Below are positions 1-10,410 of a DNA stretch of 64,000 bases, piece after piece. The position numbers were made by a program, and so were the translations under genes. The notes beneath the pieces were generated by a model. That model had not been told where the DNA came from. It was given only the letters and a program-made list of their open reading frames with translations, and searched no databases. The stretch is taken from assembly GCA_003349915.1 (NCBI GenBank), contig QFXE01000021.1, positions 62,001 to 126,000 on the forward strand. Direction: 5' to 3'. This DNA is from an endosymbiont of Escarpia spicata (GTDB taxonomy: Bacteria > Pseudomonadota > Gammaproteobacteria > Chromatiales > Chromatiaceae). Position 1 is the stretch's first letter. Each line of letters opens with the position of its first letter.

Positions 1-72
1 GCCCAAGGCTATCTATACAGCCATCCTCTCCCAGAAGCCGATTTTCGGCAGCTGTTCTCCGAAACCATTTGA
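1..72 (+). CDS. C-terminal end of an EAL-domain protein (partial)
   Basis: The first 23 codons run in frame from the window edge to TGA at 70-72 and encode AQGYLYSHPLPEADF followed by a short tail. The QGYLYS.PLP pattern is the usual C-terminus of EAL-type c-di-GMP phosphodiesterase domains; two other EAL proteins in this window end with QGYLYSPPVP and QGYLFSRPVP. Only the tail is visible, so activity and further domains cannot be judged. Confidence 0.6.
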   Translation, partial: AQGYLYSHPLPEADFRQLFSETI

Positions 73-148
73 TGTGCCGGGTATTAGTCCGTATTTTTTC
101 GAGTAGCGCTATAATTTCGTATCCAAACAAATCATCTCGGACGAGGTT

Positions 149-466
149 ATGACAATACAGACATCCATTCAGCAAAAACTTCAGGCAGCGCTTTCGCCGG
201 CCTTTCTGGAAGTGAACAACGAAAGCCATATGCATGATGTGCCTGAAGGATCAGAGTCCCACTTCAAGGTCGTCATCGCGAGCAAACGCTTCGAAGGGGA
301 GAAACTGCTCAACCGCCACCGCTTGATCAACAAAATCCTGGCCGACGAGTTGCAGGGAGGCGTGCATGCTCTGGCACTACACACCATGACACCAGAAGAG
401 TGGTTCGAACGTAATGGCAGCGTACGGGATTCACCAGAGTGCCTTGGTGGTTCCAAGGTTAAATGA
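149..466 (+). CDS. bolA: BolA family protein
   Basis: This 105-residue protein matches the BolA/IbaG size. It carries the BolA core: an N-terminal helix (IQQKLQAALSPAFLEVNNES), the H.. and SHFKVVI strand, and the helix-turn segment KLLNRHRLINKIL with the conserved RHR. BolA proteins act with monothiol glutaredoxins in handling Fe-S clusters, and some also bind DNA. The next gene, four bases downstream, is a glutaredoxin-like protein, so the pair is probably co-transcribed and functionally linked. A TATAAT sequence lies at 110-115 and a GAGG ribosome site precedes the ATG. The family assignment is firm; the exact BolA subtype is not resolved. Confidence 0.85.
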   Translation: MTIQTSIQQKLQAALSPAFLEVNNESHMHDVPEGSESHFKVVIASKRFEGEKLLNRHRLINKILADELQGGVHALALHTMTPEEWFERNGSVRDSPECLGGSKVK

Positions 467-470
467 CGCA

Positions 471-809
471 ATGCTGGATATCATAAAAAGGTTTCTGGGT
501 GCCGCCGCTCCCATACATAGAAGTATGGACGAGCAACAGCAAGTCGATGAGGAAACCCGTCGGCTCGCACTCTATCAGTTCTCCACCTGCTCTTATTGTA
601 TAAAGGTTCACAGGGTCATCAAGCAGCTGGGCCTCAATATCGAATACCGCGATGCAGCCAACAATCAGCTTTGGAAGCAGGCACTCATCAAAGAGGGAGG
701 CCTCTATCAGACACCCTGCCTGCACATTGAGCACCAGGATGGCTCAGTGCAGTGGATGTATGAATCTGCAGATATTATACGATATCTCAAACGACGTTTT
801 TCCACCTGA
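471..809 (+). CDS. Glutaredoxin-like protein with CSYC motif
   Basis: I chose the ATG at 471, four bases after the bolA stop, over an upstream in-frame start at 414 that would overlap bolA. The 112-residue product has a thioredoxin-fold glutaredoxin pattern: a strand (LALYQFST), the redox motif CSYC near residue 40, a helix (IKVHRVIKQLGL), a TPCLHI segment standing for the cis-proline region, and a C-terminal helix (SADIIRYLKRRF). It likely reduces disulfides or handles Fe-S clusters in the cytoplasm with the adjacent BolA. The roughly 30-residue N-terminal extension is not typical of small glutaredoxins. Confidence 0.75.
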   Translation: MLDIIKRFLGAAAPIHRSMDEQQQVDEETRRLALYQFSTCSYCIKVHRVIKQLGLNIEYRDAANNQLWKQALIKEGGLYQTPCLHIEHQDGSVQWMYESADIIRYLKRRFST

Positions 810-810
810 C

Positions 811-3465
811 TCAAACCGTCGTCTGCTCGACCCCGGCAAGCTCATCGAGCAATGCGGCCCGCACCGCAACAAACTCATCACTGATCTCTTCCATCATCTC
901 TTTCACGGCATCAAAGTCGCCCTGTTCACCCAGCACTTCCATCTCTCTGCACTTTTTGGAGAGTTGCAGTGCGCCTACATTAGCGCTACTGGACTTGATA
1001 CTGTGGGCTGCCTCACGGATGCCTTCACCATCATTGGAAATAATTGCCTGATGCAATTTCCTTATTAAGCTGGGGGTGACATCCAGAAAGAGATTGACCA
1101 CTCTGCTGATTATGTCTGACCTTCCCGGCTGCTGTAAGGCTCTGATCTTATCCAGCACAAGAACATCAATAACCGCTTCGTCATCCACTGAAGAAGGGTC
1201 GGCTATTCCCGCTGATTTTTCCAACTGTAACCAGTGGGACATTACAGTCAGTAGCTCATCCGTGGAGAAAGGCTTACCAAGCAGGTCATCCATACCAGCA
1301 CGGAGACACTGCTGACGAATATCCTTCTGCAGATCGGCTGTCAACGCAATAATGGGAATGCGCCTTCCCTCGCCCTGTTGTAATTCATACAGGCGAATTT
1401 CCTCGGTTGCTCTGAAACCGTCCATCTCTGGCATATGGCAATCCATCAGCACCAGATCAAAAACATCCAGTTTCATCGCATCCAGCGCCTCCAGTCCATT
1501 CTCCGCGACCACAATATGGCACTTCTGCAATTCAAGCATACCCAACGCCACTTCCTGATTGACTGGGTTATCCTCTACCAGCAGGATTTTTACACCGATC
1601 CATCTATCATCTCGTGCCTGTTGGGGAAAGATTTCTGCCTCTCTTCCGGCAGGCACGGGTTCTCTATCAAAGACGACATTCAAGCAACGCAATAATTGAT
1701 CCAGACGCACCGGCTTGGTCAGCTGGAAATGCACAAGTCCATTCGGCACCTCGGACAGTTGCTGATTCAGTGGACTCAAAATCACGATTCGGGTAGCCGC
1801 CAGCGCAGGCTTCTCTTTAATCATCCGGGCCAGCACCGCGCCACTGGCCCCAGGCATCTGTCGGTCGAGCATAGCAATATCGTACGGATTTCCGACGTCG
1901 GCAGCGGCATTCAGCATGGACAAAGCCTGGCTCCCATTTTTCGCGATATCAACCGACAGACCCAATGCGCTGATCTGATTCATCAAATACCCGCACACCG
2001 TCGCATTGTCATCAACAATCAGAAGACGCCTATTCAGTAGATCTTCATCCAATGCAGCTTCCGGAAAAATTGTTTCTCTCTCTATGTTCAGCCAGAGATC
2101 GAAGTGAAAGCAGCTTCCCCGTCTTAATTCACTCTCAACCTTCAGTTTCCCGCCCATTAGGCCAAGAAGCTGATTGGAGATATTCAGTCCAAGACCAGTA
2201 CCGCCATATTCACGTGTAATTGAACCATCTGACTGCGTAAAGGCCTTGAAGATGCGCTGTTGGTTACCGGCATTGATGCCAATACCTGTGTCTATTACCT
2301 TGAATAAGAGACGAGCTTCGTTCTCAGACAGTTGCATCACCTCCAACTCCAATACCACTTCACCCACTTGGGTAAACTTAATGGCATTTCCCAACAGATT
2401 GACCAGCACCTGCTCCAGGCGTACAGGATCACACCTGAAATAACTGGGCATGTTGGGCGGTAACACTGCAGTCAACTCAAGGCCTTTTCTATAGGCCCGA
2501 TCGGCCAGCAATTCTACTGCGTCCTCAATGAGATGCCGCAGATTGACGCTTTGCAGCTCCAGCTCCAGCCTGCCGGCTTCAATTTTGGAGAAATCCAGCA
2601 CATCATCGATCAGATGAATCAAGCGGCCGCCAGAACGCTTGATGGTTTGGGCAAAGTGGTGCTGACGTTCATTGAGACTGCTCTCCATCAGCAGCTCCGC
2701 CATGCCCAACACGCCATTCATTGGCGTACGGATCTCATGGCTCATTTTGGCAAGAAAGGACGACTTGGCGGCATTGGCCGATTCAGCGGTACTTTTAGCC
2801 TGCTGGAGACTATTGATCAGTGCCTCATTCTCATATTGCAGCAGGAAATTGTCACGCAACGTTCTGTTCTGCTTGTTCACGACCATAGTCATAAACAGGC
2901 TATAAACCAGCATCATGAAAAAGATATGCGACACCCCATCCGGACTGCTGGAATAGAATTGCAGAGCGATAATAATAGGGGCCGGCAAAATGTAAAAGAT
3001 CGCCGCCACTGAACTGATTGCCAGGACATGAACCCCCGCCGATATCATGCCTGCAACAACAAGCACAACCATCATCACACCAATGGGATTGTTCTGTAGT
3101 ATCGACAAAAGCACCCAGGCAACCAGACCCCAGCTCAGCCCCACCAACGCAGTCAGAAAGACGTAGATCTTCACCCAGAAATCTGTCGTCCCAAATTTCG
3201 TCCGGTAGTTCCCATAGGCCCATGCTGTCACCAGGCGCGCCATCACCAACAGATTCATTGGGACAAGCCAGACCAGGACCGATTCCATGGGTAAAAGAGG
3301 TGCAAAATATAAAGCCAGCAAAACGCTAACAAACGAAACGATCAGATTTGGCAGCAATGCACTGCCGTATAGCACCCGGGCCTGCTCCAGTCTGAACAAA
3401 GCATCCAGCTCCACACTATCCTGCGGCTGAGATGATCCCGGTTTTTTCTCTCCGTCCACCCTCAA
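811..3465 (-). CDS. Hybrid sensor histidine kinase (TM-HisKA-HATPase-REC-REC-Hpt)
   Basis: This is an 884-residue membrane-bound phosphorelay kinase. Residues about 38-200 are hydrophobic with several membrane segments and no obvious periplasmic sensor domain. HisKA follows ([10 protein letters not shown], His243), then HATPase_c with the N box ([10 protein letters not shown]), DTGIGI and GGTGLGL. Two receiver domains follow, with phosphoacceptors Asp534 (MLDRQMPG) and Asp675 ([11 protein letters not shown]). A C-terminal Hpt carries His821 ([13 protein letters not shown]). The order recalls BarA/GacS/ArcB-type kinases, but the tandem RECs and missing HAMP differ from GacS. It lies 63 bp downstream of the Hpt-REC-GGDEF gene on the same strand, suggesting an operon and a shared phosphorelay. 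Confidence 0.9.
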   Translation of the reverse strand: MRVDGEKKPGSSQPQDSVELDALFRLEQARVLYGSALLPNLIVSFVSVLLALYFAPLLPMESVLVWLVPMNLLVMARLVTAWAYGNYRTKFGTTDFWVKIYVFLTALVGLSWGLVAWVLLSILQNNPIGVMMVVLVVAGMISAGVHVLAISSVAAIFYILPAPIIIALQFYSSSPDGVSHIFFMMLVYSLFMTMVVNKQNRTLRDNFLLQYENEALINSLQQAKSTAESANAAKSSFLAKMSHEIRTPMNGVLGMAELLMESSLNERQHHFAQTIKRSGGRLIHLIDDVLDFSKIEAGRLELELQSVNLRHLIEDAVELLADRAYRKGLELTAVLPPNMPSYFRCDPVRLEQVLVNLLGNAIKFTQVGEVVLELEVMQLSENEARLLFKVIDTGIGINAGNQQRIFKAFTQSDGSITREYGGTGLGLNISNQLLGLMGGKLKVESELRRGSCFHFDLWLNIERETIFPEAALDEDLLNRRLLIVDDNATVCGYLMNQISALGLSVDIAKNGSQALSMLNAAADVGNPYDIAMLDRQMPGASGAVLARMIKEKPALAATRIVILSPLNQQLSEVPNGLVHFQLTKPVRLDQLLRCLNVVFDREPVPAGREAEIFPQQARDDRWIGVKILLVEDNPVNQEVALGMLELQKCHIVVAENGLEALDAMKLDVFDLVLMDCHMPEMDGFRATEEIRLYELQQGEGRRIPIIALTADLQKDIRQQCLRAGMDDLLGKPFSTDELLTVMSHWLQLEKSAGIADPSSVDDEAVIDVLVLDKIRALQQPGRSDIISRVVNLFLDVTPSLIRKLHQAIISNDGEGIREAAHSIKSSSANVGALQLSKKCREMEVLGEQGDFDAVKEMMEEISDEFVAVRAALLDELAGVEQTTV

Positions 3466-3528
3466 CTGTCACCCGCGTCGGAAGAAAAAACACTCTCTAA
3501 AAGCTGTCTGTACAATCAACACAGAAAG

Positions 3529-5565
3529 TTACCTGCTCTCCACACAGTTTCGCCCTCGATCCTTGGCGGCATACAATGCTTTGTCAGCTGCCTTCAACAA
3601 TTGCTCATAACTCTCATCTCCGCTACTGGCGGCAGTAACACCGAGACTCACAGTCACCTGTTCATTGAAGTTTCTAGTCCCAAAAGAGTGATCGGCCACA
3701 GCGCGGCGCAGTCGTTCGGCCATCTGATTGGCCGCGTCGATATCCAACCCGATGCTGAACATCAAAAACTCTTCTCCGCCGATGCGGCCGATGACATCAT
3801 ATGTCCGGGCAGTCATACGCAGCACACCGGCCAATTCACGTAAGACAATGTCTCCCACCAGATGGCCATGGGTATCGTTGATGCGCTTGAAATAGTCGAT
3901 ATCCACCAGAGTGCATGAAAAGGTAAGCTTGTTTCGGCGCGCCTCTGCCAACCCCTGCTGCATTCGTTCCAGTGTGTGACGGCGGTTGGGCAACCCCGTC
4001 AGTGCATCAGAGATAGCCAGCTCATTGACCCGTTCGAAAGCAGCGGCAGCCCGCAGAAGATAACGGATACGCTGCACCAACACCGGCCACACCACCGGCT
4101 TTGTAACAAAGTCGGTGGCTTCAACCGCGTAAGCCTTTTCAATCGCAGGCAGATCATCATGACCGGTCACCATGATCACCGGCAGGTTTTCTCCGCCAGG
4201 AAGCAGGCGCAACCTCTCACAGACCTGGAGACCATCAAGTTCAGGCATTTCCAGATTGAGCAGCATGACCGCCGGTTTATCTGTGAAGAAGCGGTCGAGC
4301 GCTATGCGGCCGTTCTCGGCAAGCACCACATCGAAGCCTCCCTCTTGCAGCAGGGATTTCGCCATCTCCCGTTCGGTCGAGTCATCATCAACCACCATCA
4401 CCCTTGGCCGCCGCTCCCCATCAACCAGCTCTTGGCCGGCGATGTCCGCACCCACCAAATAGGGGCTCGCCAGCTTACTGTCCTGCTCCCGGTCGATCTG
4501 CCAGGGTTCATCCTCCGGCAATTCAGTAAGCACCACTTCCAAAGCCTGGCTGACACGGGAAAACTCATCCCGAATCGCCCGCAACTGTTTTTCTCCCTCC
4601 AGAACTTTGCCATCGCGGGCTTCTTTTTCCAGATTCCTGCAGAGGGCCGAAAGCCGGAGGGCAGTCAGATTGGCACTTGACGATTTCAGACTGTGTGCAA
4701 GCTGAAATAGCGCTCTCGCATCCCGCCTGTCGAAAGTCTGTTCCATCTTTTCCAGCAGCGCCTCGGCACTGGAGAGATAGGTATGGATCAGCTGCGTGAG
4801 ACGGCCTACCCGTAAACCCTGAAAATTATTCTTCAATACCAATAATTTTTCCGCATCAAGCGGTTCTGACACGGTCGTTTCCAAGCCAGTGCTTTTCTCG
4901 CCAATAGCGGATACCGCTGACCCCAGCCGGGTTAAAGACACGGAGGGGAGTTGGTGTACCCTCCAGTCGATCAGCCTGATCAAGAACGCACTGCCGGCCA
5001 CCGTCAGGCCTGCCGCCATCAGCAAAATCATAACCAGTGATAGCGCAGAGTTACGTGCCACTCCCAAGGCAGGCGTCTCACTGAGAATCAGGTCAACATA
5101 ACCAAGGGGCATGCTCCCTGCCGTCCGCTGTTCCGATGGGATCGGCGTAAGAAAACGGATATAGGGTTCACCGGTGACGGGATCAGGAAACCGATCAACC
5201 ACAACCCTCGACTCCCCTGGTGTGATGCCTGCAGGAGGCGCTGTCAGTGACAAACGGGTCGCCGTCCAGTGGCTGAGAATAGTCTGGTCGGGACGCAACA
5301 CGGCCAGATAGAGCGGTTCAGTTTGGTTTGCCAAACCTAAAAAACGCTGTAGATCCAGGTCGCGGTTTTCGCGCATGGGTTCTTCAACAAGCTGCGCGAC
5401 TGCCCGTGAAAACTCCACTCCACGTAGTTGCAGTGCATCCAGGCCTGCCTGTTTTTGCCAGTCCATCCAAAGCAGCACCACGCTCGAAAGCACCAACAGC
5501 AGCACCAAAACCGGCGCTCGGCGCTTCAAAACCAGCAGGATTTTTTTATTGTTATCTGTTTTCAA
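3529..5565 (-). CDS. Membrane Hpt-REC-GGDEF diguanylate cyclase
   Basis: The protein has 678 residues. A membrane segment near 18-34 and a second near 175-199 enclose a periplasmic region of about 140 residues. An Hpt domain follows (LAHSLKSSSAN, His291), then a receiver domain, then GGDEF with the variant GGEEF at 596-600 and an intact inhibitory site RTYD at 587-590. The receiver keeps its acidic pair (VVDDD), Thr and Lys (TKP), but the phosphoacceptor position reads MLLNLEMPELDG, with Asn437 instead of Asp. The cyclase module looks competent, since GGEEF is a common active variant. It is the first gene of a likely two-gene unit with the hybrid kinase. Confidence 0.88.
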   Translation of the reverse strand: MKTDNNKKILLVLKRRAPVLVLLLVLSSVVLLWMDWQKQAGLDALQLRGVEFSRAVAQLVEEPMRENRDLDLQRFLGLANQTEPLYLAVLRPDQTILSHWTATRLSLTAPPAGITPGESRVVVDRFPDPVTGEPYIRFLTPIPSEQRTAGSMPLGYVDLILSETPALGVARNSALSLVMILLMAAGLTVAGSAFLIRLIDWRVHQLPSVSLTRLGSAVSAIGEKSTGLETTVSEPLDAEKLLVLKNNFQGLRVGRLTQLIHTYLSSAEALLEKMEQTFDRRDARALFQLAHSLKSSSANLTALRLSALCRNLEKEARDGKVLEGEKQLRAIRDEFSRVSQALEVVLTELPEDEPWQIDREQDSKLASPYLVGADIAGQELVDGERRPRVMVVDDDSTEREMAKSLLQEGGFDVVLAENGRIALDRFFTDKPAVMLLNLEMPELDGLQVCERLRLLPGGENLPVIMVTGHDDLPAIEKAYAVEATDFVTKPVVWPVLVQRIRYLLRAAAAFERVNELAISDALTGLPNRRHTLERMQQGLAEARRNKLTFSCTLVDIDYFKRINDTHGHLVGDIVLRELAGVLRMTARTYDVIGRIGGEEFLMFSIGLDIDAANQMAERLRRAVADHSFGTRNFNEQVTVSLGVTAASSGDESYEQLLKAADKALYAAKDRGRNCVESR

Positions 5566-5869
5566 TCTTGTATCCGTAAAATCAGTTTTTCACGCCGCCG
5601 CTCATAAGGACGATAGAGAGATGCGCAGGCAGTGCTCGCGCAATTCAGCACTGGACGGAAACCACTCCTGGCATCTGTCCTCCAGCGATTCTGCGCGTTC
5701 CTGAAAATATTTCGCGTGAGATGGACTACAACTTGGAACCCAGCCCCCCAACCAGTGGGACTATGGCAAGAGCCCGATTAGTAATATCCCTATTAGGTAA
5801 TAGGATGCATACTACCAAAATGCGACATGGATCACTCGGAATCTATTTCCTGCTTTGAGTATTTGCGAA
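5566..5869. other. Intergenic region between the GGDEF gene and recQ
   Basis: This 304 bp stretch holds the upstream region of the reverse-strand GGDEF gene. On the minus strand an open frame without a convincing start ends with a stop at 5602-5604. It reads HAKYFQERAESLEDRCQEW and continues to a C-terminal SLSSL. Its composition looks protein-like, so it may be a gene remnant or a small gene with a rare start. I see no clear terminator or promoter consensus. Confidence 0.3.
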
Positions 5870-7993
5870 TTAACCGCACTCTGCAGCCAGAACACAACGC
5901 AAAACCCCGTAATCCCAAGCCCCGTCGAGAGCCTCATAGAGCGGCTTCAAACGCCCCTCTTCACAGACGTCCAGATGCTCCATAAGCCTGACGATCTCGG
6001 TATACTCTTCAGCCTCGACGGGCAACACATCGGTAATATCCAGCAATCCGACCTCCAGCGCCTCGGCGAAGTGCGAATACACCGTAGTGAGCTTGAGTTC
6101 CCGCTCTTGAGCGATACGTTGCGCATCCTTCCCGTTGTTGAACAGATAGAGGGTTTCGTTGACAGTGTCGCTGAGATTGTTGCGCAGCAGATCGGGCAGG
6201 GGATATTCACAGATATGCAGCAGAAATTGCTGGCCATAGCGGGCCAACTTGCTCTCGCCCACGCCGCTGATGGCGGCCATTTCATGCAGTGAGGCAGGAC
6301 GTCTACGCGCCAGTTCGGTTAGCGTGGCATCGTGAAAAATGACGTAGGGCGGCACCCCCTGTGCCTCTGCCAATTCCAGTCTCAGGACTCGCAATGACTC
6401 GAAAAGAGGACGATCAAAGGCCCGCAGTCCTGAAAGTTTTCGTTGCCGCTTCGACTTCTCTTTTTCAACCTTGCGCTGACGACGCAGCATCAGCCCCTGC
6501 TCACCCCGCAACAGCGGCCGGCTCTTTTCGGTCAGCCGCAGTGAACCGTGACCCGCCACATCGATATCGAGATACCCTTGGGCAATCAACTGCCGGAACA
6601 GGGAACGCCACTCACTGATGGAGAGGTCAGCCCCGATACCAAAGGTACTGAGCCGGTCGTGCCCAAAACGCTGGATGCGATCATCTTCCTTGCCCCGCAA
6701 CACATCGACCACATAGTTCACTCCGAATCGCTGACCTGTGCGGTAGACACAGGAGAGCGCCTTGCGGGCCGCTTCCTGGGCATCCCAGGTCTCCGGCGGC
6801 AACATACAATTATCGCAATTACCACAGGGCTCCGGCAAGGTTTCACCGAAGTAGGCCAGCAGTGCCTGGCGACGACAGCCGGTCAACTCGCAAAGCCCCA
6901 GCATCGCCTCCAGTTTGTGGTGAGCAACGCGTTTGAACTGGTCTTCCGAGTCCGAGGATTGAGTGAACTGGCGCAGGGTAATCACATCCTGCAGTCCATA
7001 AGCCATCCAGGCATTGGCCGGTTCACCGTCCCGGCCAGCGCGTCCGGTCTCCTGATAGTAGGCCTCGACACTCTTGGGCAGGTTCAGATGGGCGACAAAG
7101 CGAACATCCGGTTTGTCGATCCCCATGCCGAAAGCGATAGTTGCAACGATAATCACCCCGTCCTCCCGCAGGAACCGGGACTGATTGTTGCGCCGCTCGG
7201 CATCGGATAACCCGGCATGATAGGGCAACGCTTTGCGGCCCTTGGTACTTAACCAGTCGGCGATCTGCTCCACCCGCTTGCGGGAGAGACAATAGACGAT
7301 TCCGGCATCACCCGGATGTTCACGTTGCAGGAACTGCCACAACGCATCTTTCGCATTCTGACCCTCCGCCAGTGCATAGCGAATGTTGGGCCGGTCAAAA
7401 CTATTGATGAAGATCGCTGCGTTCTGCAGACCGAGTTGCTCGATAATCTCGTGCCGGGTACGCTCATCCGCCGTCGCAGTCAGGGCGATGCGTGGCACGC
7501 CTGGAAAACGTTCCTGAAGTATCGACAGCCGTTGATAATCCTTGCGAAAGTCATGACCCCATTGGGAGACGCAATGCGCTTCATCGATGGCAAAGAGCGC
7601 CAGCGGCACCTGCTCCAGCAGTGAAAGCGTCCGCTCATTGAGCAGCCGTTCCGGTGCGATATAGAGCAGATCCAACTCCCCGGCCAGGAGTGCCTGCTCA
7701 GTGGCGCGGGTGGACCCCATATCAAGTGTGGAATTCAGAAATGCAGCGTTTAGACCAAGCTGGGTCAGGGCATCCACCTGATCCTGCATCAGCGCAATCA
7801 GGGGTGAGATCACCACGCCCACTCCTGGCCTTATCAAGGCCGGGATCTGGTAGCAGAGCGACTTGCCGCCGCCGGTGGGCATCAGGGCCAGGGCATCCTG
7901 TCCCTCAAGCAGGGCTGCGATGATGTCGGACTGATTGTGGCGGAAGGTTTCGTAGCCGAAGGTGTTGTTGAGGATTTGGAGGGCGCGGTGCAT
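5870..7993 (-). CDS. recQ: ATP-dependent DNA helicase RecQ
   Basis: This 707-residue superfamily 2 helicase unwinds DNA 3'-5' in recombination and repair. The N-terminus ([18 protein letters not shown]) is typical of RecQ. Motif I is [12 protein letters not shown], the DEAH box is [15 protein letters not shown], and motif VI contains [10 protein letters not shown]. The RecQ-C zinc site uses Cys residues in CELTGC and CGNCDNC, followed by the winged-helix RQC region. A C-terminal HRDC domain ([21 protein letters not shown], interrupted here) runs to about residue 600, with an extra C-terminal helical extension of about 100 residues. That makes it longer than E. coli RecQ (about 609 residues). 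Confidence 0.95.
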   Translation of the reverse strand: MHRALQILNNTFGYETFRHNQSDIIAALLEGQDALALMPTGGGKSLCYQIPALIRPGVGVVISPLIALMQDQVDALTQLGLNAAFLNSTLDMGSTRATEQALLAGELDLLYIAPERLLNERTLSLLEQVPLALFAIDEAHCVSQWGHDFRKDYQRLSILQERFPGVPRIALTATADERTRHEIIEQLGLQNAAIFINSFDRPNIRYALAEGQNAKDALWQFLQREHPGDAGIVYCLSRKRVEQIADWLSTKGRKALPYHAGLSDAERRNNQSRFLREDGVIIVATIAFGMGIDKPDVRFVAHLNLPKSVEAYYQETGRAGRDGEPANAWMAYGLQDVITLRQFTQSSDSEDQFKRVAHHKLEAMLGLCELTGCRRQALLAYFGETLPEPCGNCDNCMLPPETWDAQEAARKALSCVYRTGQRFGVNYVVDVLRGKEDDRIQRFGHDRLSTFGIGADLSISEWRSLFRQLIAQGYLDIDVAGHGSLRLTEKSRPLLRGEQGLMLRRQRKVEKEKSKRQRKLSGLRAFDRPLFESLRVLRLELAEAQGVPPYVIFHDATLTELARRRPASLHEMAAISGVGESKLARYGQQFLLHICEYPLPDLLRNNLSDTVNETLYLFNNGKDAQRIAQERELKLTTVYSHFAEALEVGLLDITDVLPVEAEEYTEIVRLMEHLDVCEEGRLKPLYEALDGAWDYGVLRCVLAAECG

Positions 7994-8455
7994 GGGGGGT
8001 ATTGTAACTTTTTCTTAGTCTTGAGTGTTTCCTGCTATATCGAATAATTTGTGTCGCTACGCGACGGTTTTTCTAACGGGGCTTCCGCGCCCCTACGGCA
8101 GGTTACTTTTCTTTCGGGAAAAGTAACCAAAACCATTGCTCCACCACGCCACCCTATCGGGTGGCCCTGCGCTACTCGCAAAACAGGGGAGCCGCAGAAC
8201 TCGCTACGCTCAAACAACTGTGGCTCTTGTCCCTGTTTTACTGCGTTGCTCGGTGGCGTGAAAGTCGCCCAGCCGCTAGCCAGGCGAGGTGCTGTCTGCT
8301 AGTGGGTAATCCCGTTTCTGTCACGAGCATCATAGCGGCCCGCAGGGCGTGACAGTCAGGCGTGCTTTCTTTTGTTCAGCAATAAAAAGAAAAAACGACA
8401 GCGTAAGGAAACACCGATCAAAAAAACCTCGCGTAACGATACAAAACCTACCCGG
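7994..8455. repeat. Intergenic element rich in inverted repeats
   Basis: The 462 bp between recQ and the symporter contain no gene I can support. The stretch about 8050-8390 is built of nested inverted repeats. One is a perfect hairpin, GGTTACTTTTC / GAAAAGTAACC, at about 8101-8128; others pair CACCACGCCACC with GGTGGCGTG-like sequence. Short ORFs on both strands here have the look of spurious translations often found in dispersed gammaproteobacterial intergenic elements. Whether it is multicopy in this genome cannot be told from one window. Confidence 0.5.
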
Positions 8456-9796
8456 CTACTTACGAAAATAATCCCGCGTCAACCCAAACACCACCGGACT
8501 CAACAACAGCAACGCCAACAGATTCGGCAACGCCATCATCGCGTTCAAGGTGTCCGCCACCAGCCAGACGAAATCGAGCTGCTCCTGCGCCATCGCACCC
8601 ACCGGGATCATAATGATCCAGAGCGTGCGAAAAGGAAAAATCGCCCGCACGCCAAACAGGTACTCCACACACTTCTCGCCGTAGAAACTCCAGCCCAACA
8701 GGGTGGTGAATGCAAAAATCGCCAGCCCAAAGGTCACCACATAACCACCCACACCGGGCAGCGCCTGTTCGAAGGCCATGGAGGAGAGGGCCGCCCCTGT
8801 TTCACCGCTGGTCCAGGCACCGGTCACCACAATGGCCAGACCGGTGATGGTGCAGACGATCAGGGTGTCGATGAAAGTACCAAGCATGGCGATGGTTCCC
8901 TGCCGCACCGGATTGTCGGTGGCCGCCGCCGCATGCGCAATCGGCGCACTGCCCAGCCCCGCCTCATTGGAGAAGATGCCACGGGCCACACCAAATCTTA
9001 TCGCGGCCCAGATCGCCGCGCCGGCGAACCCCCCTGTGGCCGCCGTCGGTGTAAAGGCGTGCTCGACGATCATGACGACCGCAGACGGAATCTCGCCAAA
9101 ATGGGTAAACAGCACCATCAGACCACCCGCAACATAGGCAATCGCCATAAAGGGCACCAGCTTGCCGGCAACGTCCGCAATCCGCCGTACTCCACCGATC
9201 AGCACCAGTGCGGCAAGTATCGCCATTACCCCACCGGTCACCGCAGCAGGTATCGCCAGATTGGTCTCCAGCACGTCGGCAACCGAGTTGGCCTGCACCG
9301 TATTACCAATGCCGAAACCCGCCAGTGCGCCAAATATTGCAAACAGGGTGCCGAGCCAGGCCCAGCGCCTACCGAGACCGTTCTTGATGTAGTACATGGG
9401 GCCGCCGATGTGATTCCCCTCCTCATCCACTTCGCGAAAGCGCACCGCCAGCACCGCTTCGGCATATTTGGTGGCCATGCCCACCAATGCGGTACACCAC
9501 ATCCAAAAAAGCGCACCCGGTCCACCGAGTGCAATGGCGGTGGCAACACCTGCGATATTACCGGTACCGATAGTGGCGGAGAGGGAGGTCATCAGGGCGT
9601 TAAAGGGGCTGATCTCACCTTCCCCCTGGCCTCTGCGCCCCTGCCACAACATGCGGAAACCGTGGCCCAAACGCGTCAGGGGAATGAGCCTCAGGCCCAA
9701 CATGAGAAACATCCCGGTACCGAGGATCAGCACCAGCATCACCGGTCCCCAGACAATGCCGTTCAGCCCTTTGACAAGTTCGGTAACACTCTCCAC
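8456..9796 (-). CDS. Sodium:alanine symporter family (AGCS) transporter
   Basis: This 446-residue polytopic membrane protein belongs to the alanine/glycine:cation symporter family. Family signatures are visible: SATIGTGNIAGVATAIALGG and GPGALFWMW near residues 70-110, GGPMYYIKNGLG near 150, and ARGIFSNEAGLGSAPIAHAAA around 275. Family members import alanine or glycine with Na+ across the inner membrane. The start is GTG at 9796, preceded by GAGGAGGA. It stands alone, with recQ in the same direction but separated by a repeat element. The substrate is inferred only from the family. Confidence 0.92.
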   Translation of the reverse strand: MESVTELVKGLNGIVWGPVMLVLILGTGMFLMLGLRLIPLTRLGHGFRMLWQGRRGQGEGEISPFNALMTSLSATIGTGNIAGVATAIALGGPGALFWMWCTALVGMATKYAEAVLAVRFREVDEEGNHIGGPMYYIKNGLGRRWAWLGTLFAIFGALAGFGIGNTVQANSVADVLETNLAIPAAVTGGVMAILAALVLIGGVRRIADVAGKLVPFMAIAYVAGGLMVLFTHFGEIPSAVVMIVEHAFTPTAATGGFAGAAIWAAIRFGVARGIFSNEAGLGSAPIAHAAAATDNPVRQGTIAMLGTFIDTLIVCTITGLAIVVTGAWTSGETGAALSSMAFEQALPGVGGYVVTFGLAIFAFTTLLGWSFYGEKCVEYLFGVRAIFPFRTLWIIMIPVGAMAQEQLDFVWLVADTLNAMMALPNLLALLLLSPVVFGLTRDYFRK

Positions 9797-9991
9797 GCAA
9801 ATCCTCCTCGATAGTTCTTATGATTCCCGGCCTTCAGAGGCTGAGTGACCCATCCACTATACACTCGCCGATGAAGTGGTCACACTGACCGAGTTATGAC
9901 TTGACTTTTCACCACATTAGGGTAACCGTAGAGTTTAACGAAAATACAACACAGGTTGAGCCGCGTAGAACCTGACTAAGAGGCCATCGTC

Positions 9992-10354
9992 ATGTCTGTC
10001 TGTAAAAACATCAAAGGGTATACCCGTCAGCATGAACGCCTGGCGGATTTCTTCTCTCTGATGGCTGTTGCCCTCTTCTTTGCCACCCTGTTTCTCAGCC
10101 TCACCTACCACTCCTTGATTCTCAACTGGATCATGGCCAACGTCGTCGTTCACGGCTTACTACTCATTGCCGGATTGGTGCTTGATGTGGCGCTGATATT
10201 CGTCTTTCTGAATTTTGGCGCATCCCGTTTTTCTGAAGAGGAAGAAGGCTGTTTCCATACATTCAAGGGTCGGCGTGCAGGTACCGGCTCCCTCGGCATG
10301 ATGTTCAACAGCTGGTTGCATCACATGGAACACGTTGGTAAAAAGCATCGTTGA
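9992..10354 (+). CDS. Small membrane protein of unknown function
   Basis: The product has 120 residues with two hydrophobic helices at about 22-42 and 50-76, short charged ends, and a C-terminal soluble tail containing SEEEEGCFHTFKGR. I do not recognise a family. It lies between the divergent symporter and the TAtT lipoprotein gene 56 bp downstream, so it could be the first gene of the TRAP locus, but nothing in its sequence shows that. The coding call rests on length, hydrophobic pattern and lack of a competing frame. Confidence 0.55.
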   Translation: MSVCKNIKGYTRQHERLADFFSLMAVALFFATLFLSLTYHSLILNWIMANVVVHGLLLIAGLVLDVALIFVFLNFGASRFSEEEEGCFHTFKGRRAGTGSLGMMFNSWLHHMEHVGKKHR

Positions 10355-10410
10355 GGCTGTTTCAATGTTTTGAAGCGGCATCCTGAAACGTACTTTTCCG
10401 ACGGGTCCAC

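Noticed and set aside
811-3465. Calling the hybrid kinase GacS/BarA
   Set aside because: It lacks HAMP, has a multi-helix membrane input and two receiver domains. The presence of a Csr-type RNA in the window is not enough to assign it.
8051-8302. Small ORFs at 8035-8352 on both strands
   Set aside because: They coincide with an inverted-repeat element and look like translations of repeat DNA rather than genes.
8372-9814. 480-codon plus-strand ORF
   Set aside because: It lies wholly antisense to the symporter gene, is rich in Arg, His and Gln as expected for a shadow frame, and has no recognisable domain.
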